Source: Propionibacteriales bacterium | GTDB lineage: Bacteria; Actinomycetota; Actinomycetes; Propionibacteriales; Nocardioidaceae | NCBI GenBank assembly: GCA_013821195.1 | Contig: JACDHG010000006.1 | Coordinates: 1 to 33,040 of the forward strand | Direction: 5' to 3' | DNA length: 33,040 nucleotides | In this document: positions 26,219-32,617 of the stretch, piece by piece | Position numbering within the stretch: position 1 is the stretch's first letter | Layout: every line of letters begins with the position of its first letter | Made by a program: the position numbers and the translations under genes | Notes under the pieces: generated by a model | Told to the model about the DNA's origin: nothing | The model's input: only the letters and a program-made list of their open reading frames with translations | The model's database searches: none

Positions 26219-26296
26219 CTAGCCCAACCGCCGATGGTTCTTCGGACGTCGTGGTGGCAGCGTCGTGGACAAGGACACACGAGACCTGGAGGACCC

Positions 26297-27079
26297 ATGC
26301 GCAACAGTTTCACCGAGCAGGAGATCGCGGACTACCGCACGAACGGATTCCTGTCCGTGCCGGACTTTCTGACCCCTGACGAGCTCGCGCACTGGCGTGC
26401 GGTCGTGGATGCGGCTGTGGCGGATGTCCATCGGGAGTCGTCCGGGAGGAACAGCGAGAAGGTGTTCACTCAGCGCATGCACTTGCGCCGGACGAGCGTC
26501 GCAGTGAAGCAGCTGGTCGAAGATCCTGCGATCGGCTGTCTGGTGGCGGCCCTCGAGGAGGTAGACGCAGTCAGGCTCTATCTGGATCAGGCATTGGTCA
26601 AGGAGCCGTACGGCGCCCCGACGCAATACCACCTCGACATTCCGTGGTGGAGCTTTGCATCGCCCCACGCCTGCACCCTGTGGGTTGCGCTCGACGACTC
26701 GACGTTGGAGAACGGCTGCCTGTACTTCGTTGCGGGCAGCCAGGACCTCAGGCTCACCGCAATGGGCGATCTCGGACCGGACCTGGGGGCGGTGTTCGAC
26801 GCACACCCCGAGGCGGCCACGCGGCCCACCCCCGTCCCCTTGCCTGCTGGTGGCTGCTCATTCCACAACGGGCACACGATCCATGGAGCCGGGGCGAACA
26901 TGACCCCGGGCCGGCGACGCGCGATGACCACCGCCTTCATGCCGGGTGACGCCCGCTACAACGGCCACCGTGATGTCGGCGTCCTCGGCGAGCAGTACCT
27001 CGACGCCCTGACGCCGGGCGACCGGCTCGACAACGACGAACTTCTGCCCGTCGTCCACGGGTACCCGCGCAGCCAGTAG
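26297..27079 (+). CDS. Phytanoyl-CoA dioxygenase (PhyH)-family Fe(II)/2-oxoglutarate oxygenase
   Basis: A 260-residue non-haem iron dioxygenase. It opens 'FTEQEIADYRTNGFLSVPDFL', the classic PhyH start. The iron site is His-x-Asp in 'YHLDIPWW' (about residue 116) and the distal His in 'HNGHTIHGAGANMT', with a following Arg ('GRRRAM') to hold 2-oxoglutarate. 'VALDDSTLENGCLYFVAGSQ' completes the core. GGAGG lies 3 bases before the ATG; the longer track ORF reads into araC. Members hydroxylate diverse small molecules. In this sugar island it may hydroxylate or demethylate part of the imported compound. It is divergent from araC, which may control it. Confidence 0.88.
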   Translation: MRNSFTEQEIADYRTNGFLSVPDFLTPDELAHWRAVVDAAVADVHRESSGRNSEKVFTQRMHLRRTSVAVKQLVEDPAIGCLVAALEEVDAVRLYLDQALVKEPYGAPTQYHLDIPWWSFASPHACTLWVALDDSTLENGCLYFVAGSQDLRLTAMGDLGPDLGAVFDAHPEAATRPTPVPLPAGGCSFHNGHTIHGAGANMTPGRRRAMTTAFMPGDARYNGHRDVGVLGEQYLDALTPGDRLDNDELLPVVHGYPRSQ

Positions 27080-27148
27080 ATGTATTGCCTCTAGCTGGTC
27101 GTACCGGTCGAGCGGTTGGTCAAGCGGGCGATGAGCACGGCTCAGTGG

Positions 27149-27181
27149 ACTCGTGCGTCTCTTGGGCACGGCACCAGCACC
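27149..27181 (+). repeat. Second copy of the GH36 gene tail
   Basis: A non-coding copy of the GH36 3' end, encoding RLLGTAPAPT if read in frame, located 1.9 kb downstream of the original. Sequence just upstream shares only the short TCGAGCGGT with the GH36 gene at a different spacing. It suggests a duplication or recombination scar around araC-phyH. Confidence 0.8.
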
Positions 27182-27417
27182 CACCATGCCCCCTCGAACC
27201 CACGAGCTGTACGCAGCGGCCTTGGTGTCGGGGTGCTGCGGGACAACGAGCTCGGCCCGCGCCTGGTGTGAAAGGCAGGTGGCGAGTGGACGGAGCCACG
27301 TCCGACTGGGTCTCCCACGACGTCGCCCACCCCGAGGTCAGGATGCGCCGGCATACGTCCTGACAGAGCCAGCGCGCTGTGTTCCGACAGGATGACGGCG
27401 ACAGGGACGTCCTCGTC

Positions 27418-27423
27418 TAGACT
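27418..27423 (+). promoter_or_regulatory. Candidate -10 of tRNA-Pro
   Basis: TAGACT lies 15 bases upstream of the tRNA-Pro 5' end, a suitable place for a -10 hexamer. The -35 region (TGACGG at a 19-bp spacing) is poor. Confidence 0.35.
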
Positions 27424-27438
27424 CATCGGGCGTCACAA

Positions 27439-27511
27439 CGGGGCGTAGCGTAGTGGCTAGCGCGCCTGCTTTGGGAGCAGGAGACCGCAGGTTCGAGTCC
27501 TGTCGCCCCGA
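27439..27511 (+). tRNA. tRNA-Pro, anticodon TGG
   Basis: A complete 73-nt cloverleaf. Acceptor CGGGGCG pairs with CGCCCCG, the anticodon stem CCTGC/GCAGG holds the loop TTTGGGA with anticodon TGG, and the T arm has GGTTCGAGTCC. Discriminator A follows, and CCA is not encoded, in contrast to tRNA-Gly in this window. Confidence 0.97.
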
Positions 27512-27570
27512 CCGCCCACCCTCGACCCTCACCTCCACTACTCGGCACCGAGAGACTCACCGTCCAGAGA

Positions 27571-28271
27571 CGCCTTGGCACGCGTTTCGGCCCGGAAAGG
27601 GGTCCGATTCGGGGACCAGCGCGTGTCCGGCCGGGGCAGGTGCGCCTCCGACGGTCGGTTCAGCTCAGGTGAGCTCGGTCAGACGCTCCAGCCAGGCGTT
27701 GGCGCGACCGTCGAAGGGTGCATCGCCCGCCTCCACCGCCCGGCGTACGTCGGCGCACGACCGCTCAGCCAGCGCCACGACCTCCTCGGGGTAGCCGAGC
27801 GACTCCTGGTGTTCGGCGAACTCGTCCTCGTCGTGCACCTCCACCTCACCGCTCCACCGCTGCACCACGTCGAGGTCGAGGTCGACCATCGTCACCGCCC
27901 CGTTGCCCCACTGCGGCACGGTGGTGATGTCGACGTACGTCGAGCAGCCTGCCGCGTCAGCGCCATCGCGCGGCTCGTTGAAGCAGGCCACGAATCCCGA
28001 GTCGGCAGGCACCAGCATGGCCGTGCCGTAGGGGAGCACGACGTCGTGGCCGGGTCTGCTGAGACGCCGACCCCTGACGCCACCGACCCAGGTCCCGCAC
28101 TCGTCCTCACCGAGCACCCGACCGACCGACTCCCAGTGCTGACCGCCGCCCCATTTGGTGAACACCACCCGCACCGACTCGACGCCCATGACGACGAACC
28201 CTAACAAGGGACACTGGGTGCCCCTCACCCGTCCGGATACGTCTTGCCACGTGTTTCGCGGTGGAAATGGG
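27571..28271. repeat. Diverged 32-bp direct repeat flanking the DUF402 gene
   Basis: The segments 27571-27602 and 28240-28271 match at 24 of 32 positions in the same orientation ('CTTGgCACGcGTTTCG' against 'CTTGcCACGtGTTTCG', then GGAAA and GGG). Each contains TTTC-N6-GAAA, able to form a small hairpin with a variable loop. They flank the DUF402 gene, one on each side. Only the two short segments are repeats; the gene lies between. Confidence 0.4.
27665..28189 (-). CDS. DUF402-domain protein (FomD-like)
   Basis: A 174-residue cytosolic protein of the DUF402 family. The core reads 'YVDITTVPQW', 'MVDLDLDVVQRW' and 'VHDEDEFAEHQESLGYPEEVVALAE', the acidic pattern that binds divalent metal in characterised members, some of which hydrolyse nucleoside diphosphates or (FomD) a CMP-activated phosphonate. 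The start at the inner ATG (MGVESVRVVF) is chosen because the family begins there. It stands downstream of tRNA-Pro on the opposite strand. The physiological substrate is unknown; nucleoside diphosphate hydrolysis is only a family-based possibility. Confidence 0.82.
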   Translation of the reverse strand: MGVESVRVVFTKWGGGQHWESVGRVLGEDECGTWVGGVRGRRLSRPGHDVVLPYGTAMLVPADSGFVACFNEPRDGADAAGCSTYVDITTVPQWGNGAVTMVDLDLDVVQRWSGEVEVHDEDEFAEHQESLGYPEEVVALAERSCADVRRAVEAGDAPFDGRANAWLERLTELT

Positions 28272-28330
28272 GCTCTCCTGACGCATCCGTGGGTGGTGTG
28301 AACGCGCAGCCGGTGCTGTCATGAGTGAGC

Positions 28331-28358
28331 GAAACCAGCGAATCGAATGGCTGGTCTC
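28331..28358. terminator. Inverted repeat between the lipoprotein and DUF402 genes
   Basis: GAAACCAGC and GCTGGTCTC pair at 8 of 9 positions around a 10-nt loop. It lies about 120 bases beyond the lipoprotein stop and could end its transcript, but no T tract follows. The rest of the 288-bp gap shows nothing else. Confidence 0.3.
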
Positions 28359-28477
28359 ACGGAGCCGAGCTTGTCGGGTGGCCCCTTCGCGATTGACCAC
28401 GCCACCCGCATCGACTCGCAGTTCCAAGCCACAGCGGTCGTCAGGCGGTGAGACTCGCGGCCAATTGATCGGCGGTG

Positions 28478-29080
28478 TTAGGACACGATCGGCCCATCTG
28501 CTCTGAACACGATGGTCCACGTGCCTTCAGTCGTGTCCACTTGGTACGCGTAGCAACCAGGGGCGCGCAGTCGGGTGTAGCTCGGATAGTCACGCCAACC
28601 TCCCGGCAGCGCGTCCTCCGATGGGTCCAACACCAGCTCCGGCCGAGCTGGATCCTCGAACCGGACTTCGTTGGTCCCGTCCAACTGACGACCACGCACG
28701 AGAACGGGCGCGGCGACCTTCGGGTCGACGGCCCATAGAACCTTCATCCCTCCCCATCCCCGATCCCTCCATACCCCGGTCCGGTCGGGCGCGACGTAGT
28801 CGAGCACGCCGTCAACGAGCCCGACCGGTCCAACGGAACCGTTTCCCCAGATGTCGCCGAGGTCAGGATCAGGTCGATGCTTCGCGCGGGTGACTGGACA
28901 CTCGGCACTCGGCGTCAGGTGGGGAACCACCCAGGGCCGACCCCGCAGCGCGGCCACGTCCGCCGCCGTGTTTGCGCCTGTGGCTCCAGGGGACGCGGCC
29001 TTGGTGTCCTCGTCGTCCTCCGTCGGAGCCGAGGTGCAGGCAGCCAACATCGCCAGTGTGACGAAGAATGCCCGCCTCAT
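28478..29080 (-). CDS. Predicted lipoprotein of unknown function
   Basis: A 200-residue exported protein. The start giving MRRAFFVTLAMLAAC is chosen because it produces a short lipoprotein signal with lipobox LAAC and 'TSAPTEDDEDTKAAS' as linker; the longer track start adds translated transposon remnant. The mature part is rich in Gly, Pro and Trp ('WGNGSVGPVGLVDGVLDY', 'GVWRDRGWGGMKVLW') and ends 'APGCYAYQVDTTEGTWTIVF', a pattern seen in small secreted actinobacterial proteins with a beta-sandwich feel. No enzyme motif was recognised. It is a lone gene on the minus strand, with an ISL3 scrap directly upstream. Confidence 0.75.
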   Translation of the reverse strand: MRRAFFVTLAMLAACTSAPTEDDEDTKAASPGATGANTAADVAALRGRPWVVPHLTPSAECPVTRAKHRPDPDLGDIWGNGSVGPVGLVDGVLDYVAPDRTGVWRDRGWGGMKVLWAVDPKVAAPVLVRGRQLDGTNEVRFEDPARPELVLDPSEDALPGGWRDYPSYTRLRAPGCYAYQVDTTEGTWTIVFRADGPIVS

Positions 29081-29166
29081 GTAAGCATCCTGCGCCTTCA
29101 CACCCAGCCGCAAGCAGTCTGCAAGCCGCGGATCCACCAGGTCGAAAGCCACTACCACATTCTGAC

Positions 29167-29357
29167 GCCCGTGTCGTGGTCCACCACGACGGTGAGGTAC
29201 CGGTGCCCGCGCTTTAGGAAATCTCGTCGATCCCGAGCCGGGTCAGGTCGGCGGACCGGTCATGCAGCGCCTCGACGTCGGCCCAGACCCGGGTGTGGCC
29301 GGCGGCGTGCCGGGCCAACGGTAGCGCGGCCACCGTCGGCCCGTGCTCGGGGCGGTT
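29167..29357 (-). pseudogene. ISL3-family transposase remnant
   Basis: The minus strand encodes 'RPEHGPTVAALPLARHAAGHT', an ISL3 N-terminal zinc-region pattern, joined directly to 'RVWADVEALHDR...LGIDEIS', the catalytic-domain start that normally lies about 70 or more residues further on. One base is then missing, and 'KRGHRYLTVVVDHDTG' continues in the next frame before similarity stops. This is an internally deleted and frameshifted scrap of a much longer transposase, with no inverted repeats seen. It lies between the lipoprotein gene and tig. Family assignment is by motif recognition. Confidence 0.8.
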
Positions 29358-29384
29358 TGCTCCAGCAGCCGATTTCCCGCCCGC

Positions 29385-29412
29385 GCAAGCCCCCGATAGG
29401 CTGAGGGCTTGC
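29385..29412 (+). promoter_or_regulatory. tig promoter -10 inside a perfect inverted repeat
   Basis: GCAAGCCC and GGGCTTGC form a perfect 8-bp inverted repeat around 12 bases that include TAGGCT, a typical actinobacterial -10 hexamer. It is 61 bases upstream of the tig GTG. It could be an operator over the promoter, or a stem that forms only in supercoiled DNA. The -35 region (TTCCCG at 17 bp) is weak. Confidence 0.5.
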
Positions 29413-29473
29413 CTCATACCGGGTGGCTGACGCATGGGCGCGGCCCCGTCCCCAGTGCCAAGGAGATACACCT

Positions 29474-30958
29474 GTGAAGAGCGCCGTCGAGACCTTGAAC
29501 CCGACGCGGGTCAAGCTGACCGTCGAGGTGCCCTTCGAGGAGCTCAAGCCGAGCCTCGACGCGGCGTACAGGAAGATCGGCCAGCAGATCAACATCCCAG
29601 GTTTCCGCAAGGGCAAGGTTCCCGCCATGGTGATCGACCAGCGGGTCGGCCGCGGAGTCGTGCTCAACGAGGCCGTCCAGGACGCGCTGCCGCAGCTGTA
29701 CCTCCAGGCACTCCAGGACAACAACATCGAGCCCTTGAGCTCGCCGGAGCTGGACCTCACCGAGGTCGAGGACGGCAGTGACCTCAACTTCACCGCCGAG
29801 CTCGACGTCAAGCCCGAGATCACTGTTCCGGAGTACGACGGCATCGAGGTCGAGGTCGACGACCTGAGGGTCGGGGACGAGGAGGTCGACGAGCAGATCG
29901 GCGTCCTGCGCGAGCGCTTCGGCACCCTCACCCCGGTCGAGCGGGCCGCCGCAGACCCGGACTTCGTCACGATCGACCTGTCGGCCGCCAAGGACGGCGA
30001 GCCGATCGAGGAGGCCCAGGCCACCGGCATGAGCTACCAGGTCGGGCGCGGCACGATGCTCGAAGGTCTCGACGAGGCCCTCGAAGGCATGTCCGCCGGC
30101 GAGGAGAAGACGTTCAGCTCGACGCTGATCGGTGGAGAGTTCAAGGACCAGGAGGTCGACGTCACCGTCAAGGTCACGGCGGTCAAGGAGCAGGAGCTCC
30201 CCGATCTCGACGACGACTTCGCCCAGCAGGCGACCGAGTTCGACTCGATCGACGAGCTGACGACCGATGTGCGCGAACGGCTCACGCGCACGGCACGTCT
30301 GGAGCAGGCCGCGGCCGCGCGCGACGCTGTCCTCGAGAGCCTGCTGACCCGGGTCGAGATCCCGCTTCCCGACGGCGTGATCAGCGAGGAGGTCAAGTCG
30401 CGCCACGACTCGATCATCGAGCAGCTCGCCTATGCCGGCATGACGATGCCCAACTATTTGGAGTCCGAGGGCCAGACCGAGGACGAGTTCGCGGCCGAGC
30501 TCGACAAGCGCGTGCGAGACGCGAAGTCTGCCCAGTTCTTGCTCGACGAGATCGCCACCGCCGAGTCTCTCGGCGTCGACGAGAGCGAGCTGACCCAGCA
30601 CTTGCTGCGTCGCGCCCAGCAGTCCGGCCAGACTCCTGAGCAGTTCGTCCAGCACGCGATGGAGCACAGCCACATCCCCGAGTTCGTTGCCGAGGTGCGC
30701 CGCGGCAAGGCGCTCGCCCACATCGTGGAGAGCGCGACCGTCAAGGACGCGTCCGGCACCATCGTCGACCTCAAGACGCTGCAGCCGGACGGCACGTATG
30801 CCGACCCGGCGCAGCTCCACGCTCAAGCCGAAGCCCAAGCCGCGGCCCAAGGGGCGGCAGCGGCAGCGGCTACCCCGCCGATCGACCCTGCGGCCGACGT
30901 GGTGGCGACGGGGGACTACCTCACCGTCGAGGACGAGGGCGAACAGTCAGACAGGTGA
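29474..30958 (+). CDS. tig: Trigger factor (ribosome-associated chaperone and peptidyl-prolyl isomerase)
   Basis: Binds the ribosome exit tunnel and shields new chains; 494 residues. The N-terminal ribosome-binding domain has the signature 'GFRKGKVPAMVI' at about 44-55. A FKBP-like domain follows at about 155-245 ('YQVGRGTMLEGLDEALEGMSAGEEKTF'), then a helical chaperone domain to about 430. The tail is rich in Ala and Gln, then acidic ('VEDEGEQSDR'), as in other actinobacterial trigger factors. GTG is the true start: AAGGAGAT lies about 8 bases upstream and homology begins at 'KSAVETLNPTRV'. clpP, usually next in actinobacteria, is absent here; the serpin remnant and repeats take its place. 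Confidence 0.96.
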   Translation: MKSAVETLNPTRVKLTVEVPFEELKPSLDAAYRKIGQQINIPGFRKGKVPAMVIDQRVGRGVVLNEAVQDALPQLYLQALQDNNIEPLSSPELDLTEVEDGSDLNFTAELDVKPEITVPEYDGIEVEVDDLRVGDEEVDEQIGVLRERFGTLTPVERAAADPDFVTIDLSAAKDGEPIEEAQATGMSYQVGRGTMLEGLDEALEGMSAGEEKTFSSTLIGGEFKDQEVDVTVKVTAVKEQELPDLDDDFAQQATEFDSIDELTTDVRERLTRTARLEQAAAARDAVLESLLTRVEIPLPDGVISEEVKSRHDSIIEQLAYAGMTMPNYLESEGQTEDEFAAELDKRVRDAKSAQFLLDEIATAESLGVDESELTQHLLRRAQQSGQTPEQFVQHAMEHSHIPEFVAEVRRGKALAHIVESATVKDASGTIVDLKTLQPDGTYADPAQLHAQAEAQAAAQGAAAAAATPPIDPAADVVATGDYLTVEDEGEQSDR

Positions 30959-31121
30959 CACGGGTCGGTCGCATCCTTGGCCGGGTGCGGTTGCAGGAAG
31001 GCCGCCGTCATACGCCCAGGAAGCCGGGATGGGTGAGCCACCCGGGAACTGCCTGGCGGTGGCGGGCGTCCTACGGACGTGCACTCCCGTCGTGATGTCC
31101 TGAGTTTCTTGACCTGGCTGG

Positions 31122-31473
31122 GTGCTGGCCCTCGTGGCGAGTCCGGTCGTGGCGGGATGTGCGCAGGGTTCGGACGCGGGGTCGCGGCGGCGGCCCCGCA
31201 GCCAGGCGGGTGACCTCGCCAGGTCCGCCAAGACTCGGCGTGAGGGTGCGGTCAAGGACAGGCCGCTGGCTGTCGACGCCGTCCTGTCGTTCACCGCCGA
31301 TCTCCACCAGCGACTCGCGGCGGATCCCGGCAACGTGGTGTCGTCGCCGTACTCGGTCGCGGTCGCGCTCGCCATGTCCCGCAACGGTGCTCGCGGCGTT
31401 CGTGTTCGTCATCCACGACGTGGAGACGTCGACACCGCTCTTCATCGGCCGCGTCGTCGACCCCTCCGCGTGA
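31122..31473 (+). pseudogene. Collapsed serpin gene
   Basis: The 5' part encodes a lipoprotein-like start ('LALVASPVVAGCAQG') and then 'LSFTADLHQRLAADPGNVVSSPYSVAVALAMSRNGA' in outline, the characteristic N-terminal strand and helix of a serpin. It breaks near 31390. In another frame, 'FVFVIHDVETSTPLFIGRVVDP' follows and ends at a TGA, which is the conserved serpin C-terminus. The intervening 250 or so residues, including the reactive-centre loop, are gone. The product would be inactive. A stop codon 12 bases before the GTG leaves the signal peptide short, so the 5' end may also be damaged. Confidence 0.85.
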
Positions 31474-31510
31474 CGCCGTGAGTCCTTCGGGCCGCCACCC
31501 GCGTCGTCCC

Positions 31511-31630
31511 GTACGTCTTCCGACATCTGGCGGCACACGTCGCGCCGAGAACGCCGATGCCGTACGTCTTCCGACACGTGGCGGCAAACGTCGCGCCGAG
31601 AACGCCCGTCCCGTACGTCATACCCCATCC
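31511..31630. repeat. 51-bp tandem repeat array, locus 2
   Basis: Two copies begin at 31511 and 31562, and a third partial copy at 31613, again exactly 51 bp apart. The core is GTACGTCTTCCGACA...GGCGGCA...ACGTCGCGCCGAGAACGCC. Read in reverse it is the same element as at 7773-7920, with about eight differences per unit. The hairpin arms CGTCT and A(C/A)ACG are slightly imperfect here. The array sits between the serpin remnant and the PAP2 gene. Confidence 0.9.
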
Positions 31631-31653
31631 CGCTGCCTCGGCGCCCGGGGTCG

Positions 31654-32523
31654 TCAGGCAGCCTGGTCGGCTTGGGCGGCTGACTGCTGTTCACGGCGCC
31701 TGACGGTGATTGCGAGTCGGTGCCCGGTGACCAACACGATCAGCCAGGTGCTTCCCAGCGTGAGGCCGACGAGGACGTCGGTCAGCCAGTGGTGGCCGAG
31801 ATAGACACGACTGACAGCCATCGCGAGTCCGAGCAGCACGGCCGTGACGATCGTGGCCACCCGGGGCCACCAACCGCGCAGGCGTAGACAGATCAGGTAG
31901 GCGACGAGGAGCAGGATCACCCAGCTGTTCAGTGCGTGACCTGACGGGAAGGATGGCGACGTCTCGAAAGGCGGTATCGCCAGCGATCTCGCCGGCCTGG
32001 CCCGGTCGATCGACTGCTTGCCGATGACCGTCATGGCCAGCGAGCCACCGGCGGCGATCGCCATCAGCAATGCTGGCGTCCACGTGCGCCACCACCAGCA
32101 AAGCAGCGCGGCGGCGGCTACGGCGACGAACGGCATGACCGCGGTGCTGCCGAGGTCGGTGTAAGCCGTGACGGCGTCGTTGCGGCCAGGAGACCGCCAG
32201 CTGATCATCTGGTCGAGGATCGGCCGGTCGAGACCTGCCACGCCGTCGCTGTCGACGACGTTGTCGTAGATCTCGGCGCTCAGTGCCGTCAACAAGCCCG
32301 CGGCCACGACGCCGGCAACGACCGTGACGAGCAGGACGACGTACGGGATGCTGCGACTCTCGAAGTAGCGGTGGATGCCGACGGCAGCTGAGACGGTGCC
32401 GTCTGCAAGAGCGCTTCCCCACCTGCTCGGCCACGAGGCGAGGTCACGGGCGCCGAGGTAGTCCGTGTCGCTGCCAGTGACGTGATCAGAACCGGACCGA
32501 CCACGCCCGGTGTCGTCAGCCAT
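31654..32523 (-). CDS. PAP2-superfamily phosphatase, membrane-bound
   Basis: A 289-residue membrane phosphatase with about six hydrophobic segments, probably acting on a lipid phosphate such as undecaprenyl pyrophosphate or phosphatidate at the outer face. The three catalytic motifs are complete: 'KQSIDRARP', 'PSFPSGHAL' and 'SRVYLGHHWLTD'. A hydrophilic N-terminal tail of about 55 residues precedes the first segment. The ATG has GAGGAGC 5 bases upstream. It is divergent from the gamma-glutamylcyclotransferase-like gene by 94 bp. Lipid specificity cannot be told from the sequence. Confidence 0.9.
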   Translation of the reverse strand: MADDTGRGRSGSDHVTGSDTDYLGARDLASWPSRWGSALADGTVSAAVGIHRYFESRSIPYVVLLVTVVAGVVAAGLLTALSAEIYDNVVDSDGVAGLDRPILDQMISWRSPGRNDAVTAYTDLGSTAVMPFVAVAAAALLCWWWRTWTPALLMAIAAGGSLAMTVIGKQSIDRARPARSLAIPPFETSPSFPSGHALNSWVILLLVAYLICLRLRGWWPRVATIVTAVLLGLAMAVSRVYLGHHWLTDVLVGLTLGSTWLIVLVTGHRLAITVRRREQQSAAQADQAA

Positions 32524-32617
32524 CGAGCTCCTCGCAGGTGGATAGGGGTGCTGTGGATACCCGTAACGTGACCATCCACGCTACCCATGCCGGCGCCGCG
32601 AGGACGGGAGGCACTCG

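Larger units (their letters stand above)
27080..27438. other. Gene-free stretch with a GH36-tail remnant
   Basis: These 359 bases between the PhyH gene and tRNA-Pro show no convincing coding region. The only recognisable content is the GH36-tail duplicate at 27149-27181 and the tRNA promoter candidate at the right end. A short ORF here (27153-27395) begins with the copied RLLGTAPAPT peptide and then loses similarity. Confidence 0.6.

Noticed and set aside
26219-26296. A shared operator between araC and phyH
   Set aside because: Only a short CCGA-N7-TCGG hairpin is visible, and it does not resemble the palindromes at 13.7 kb or direct-repeat AraC sites.
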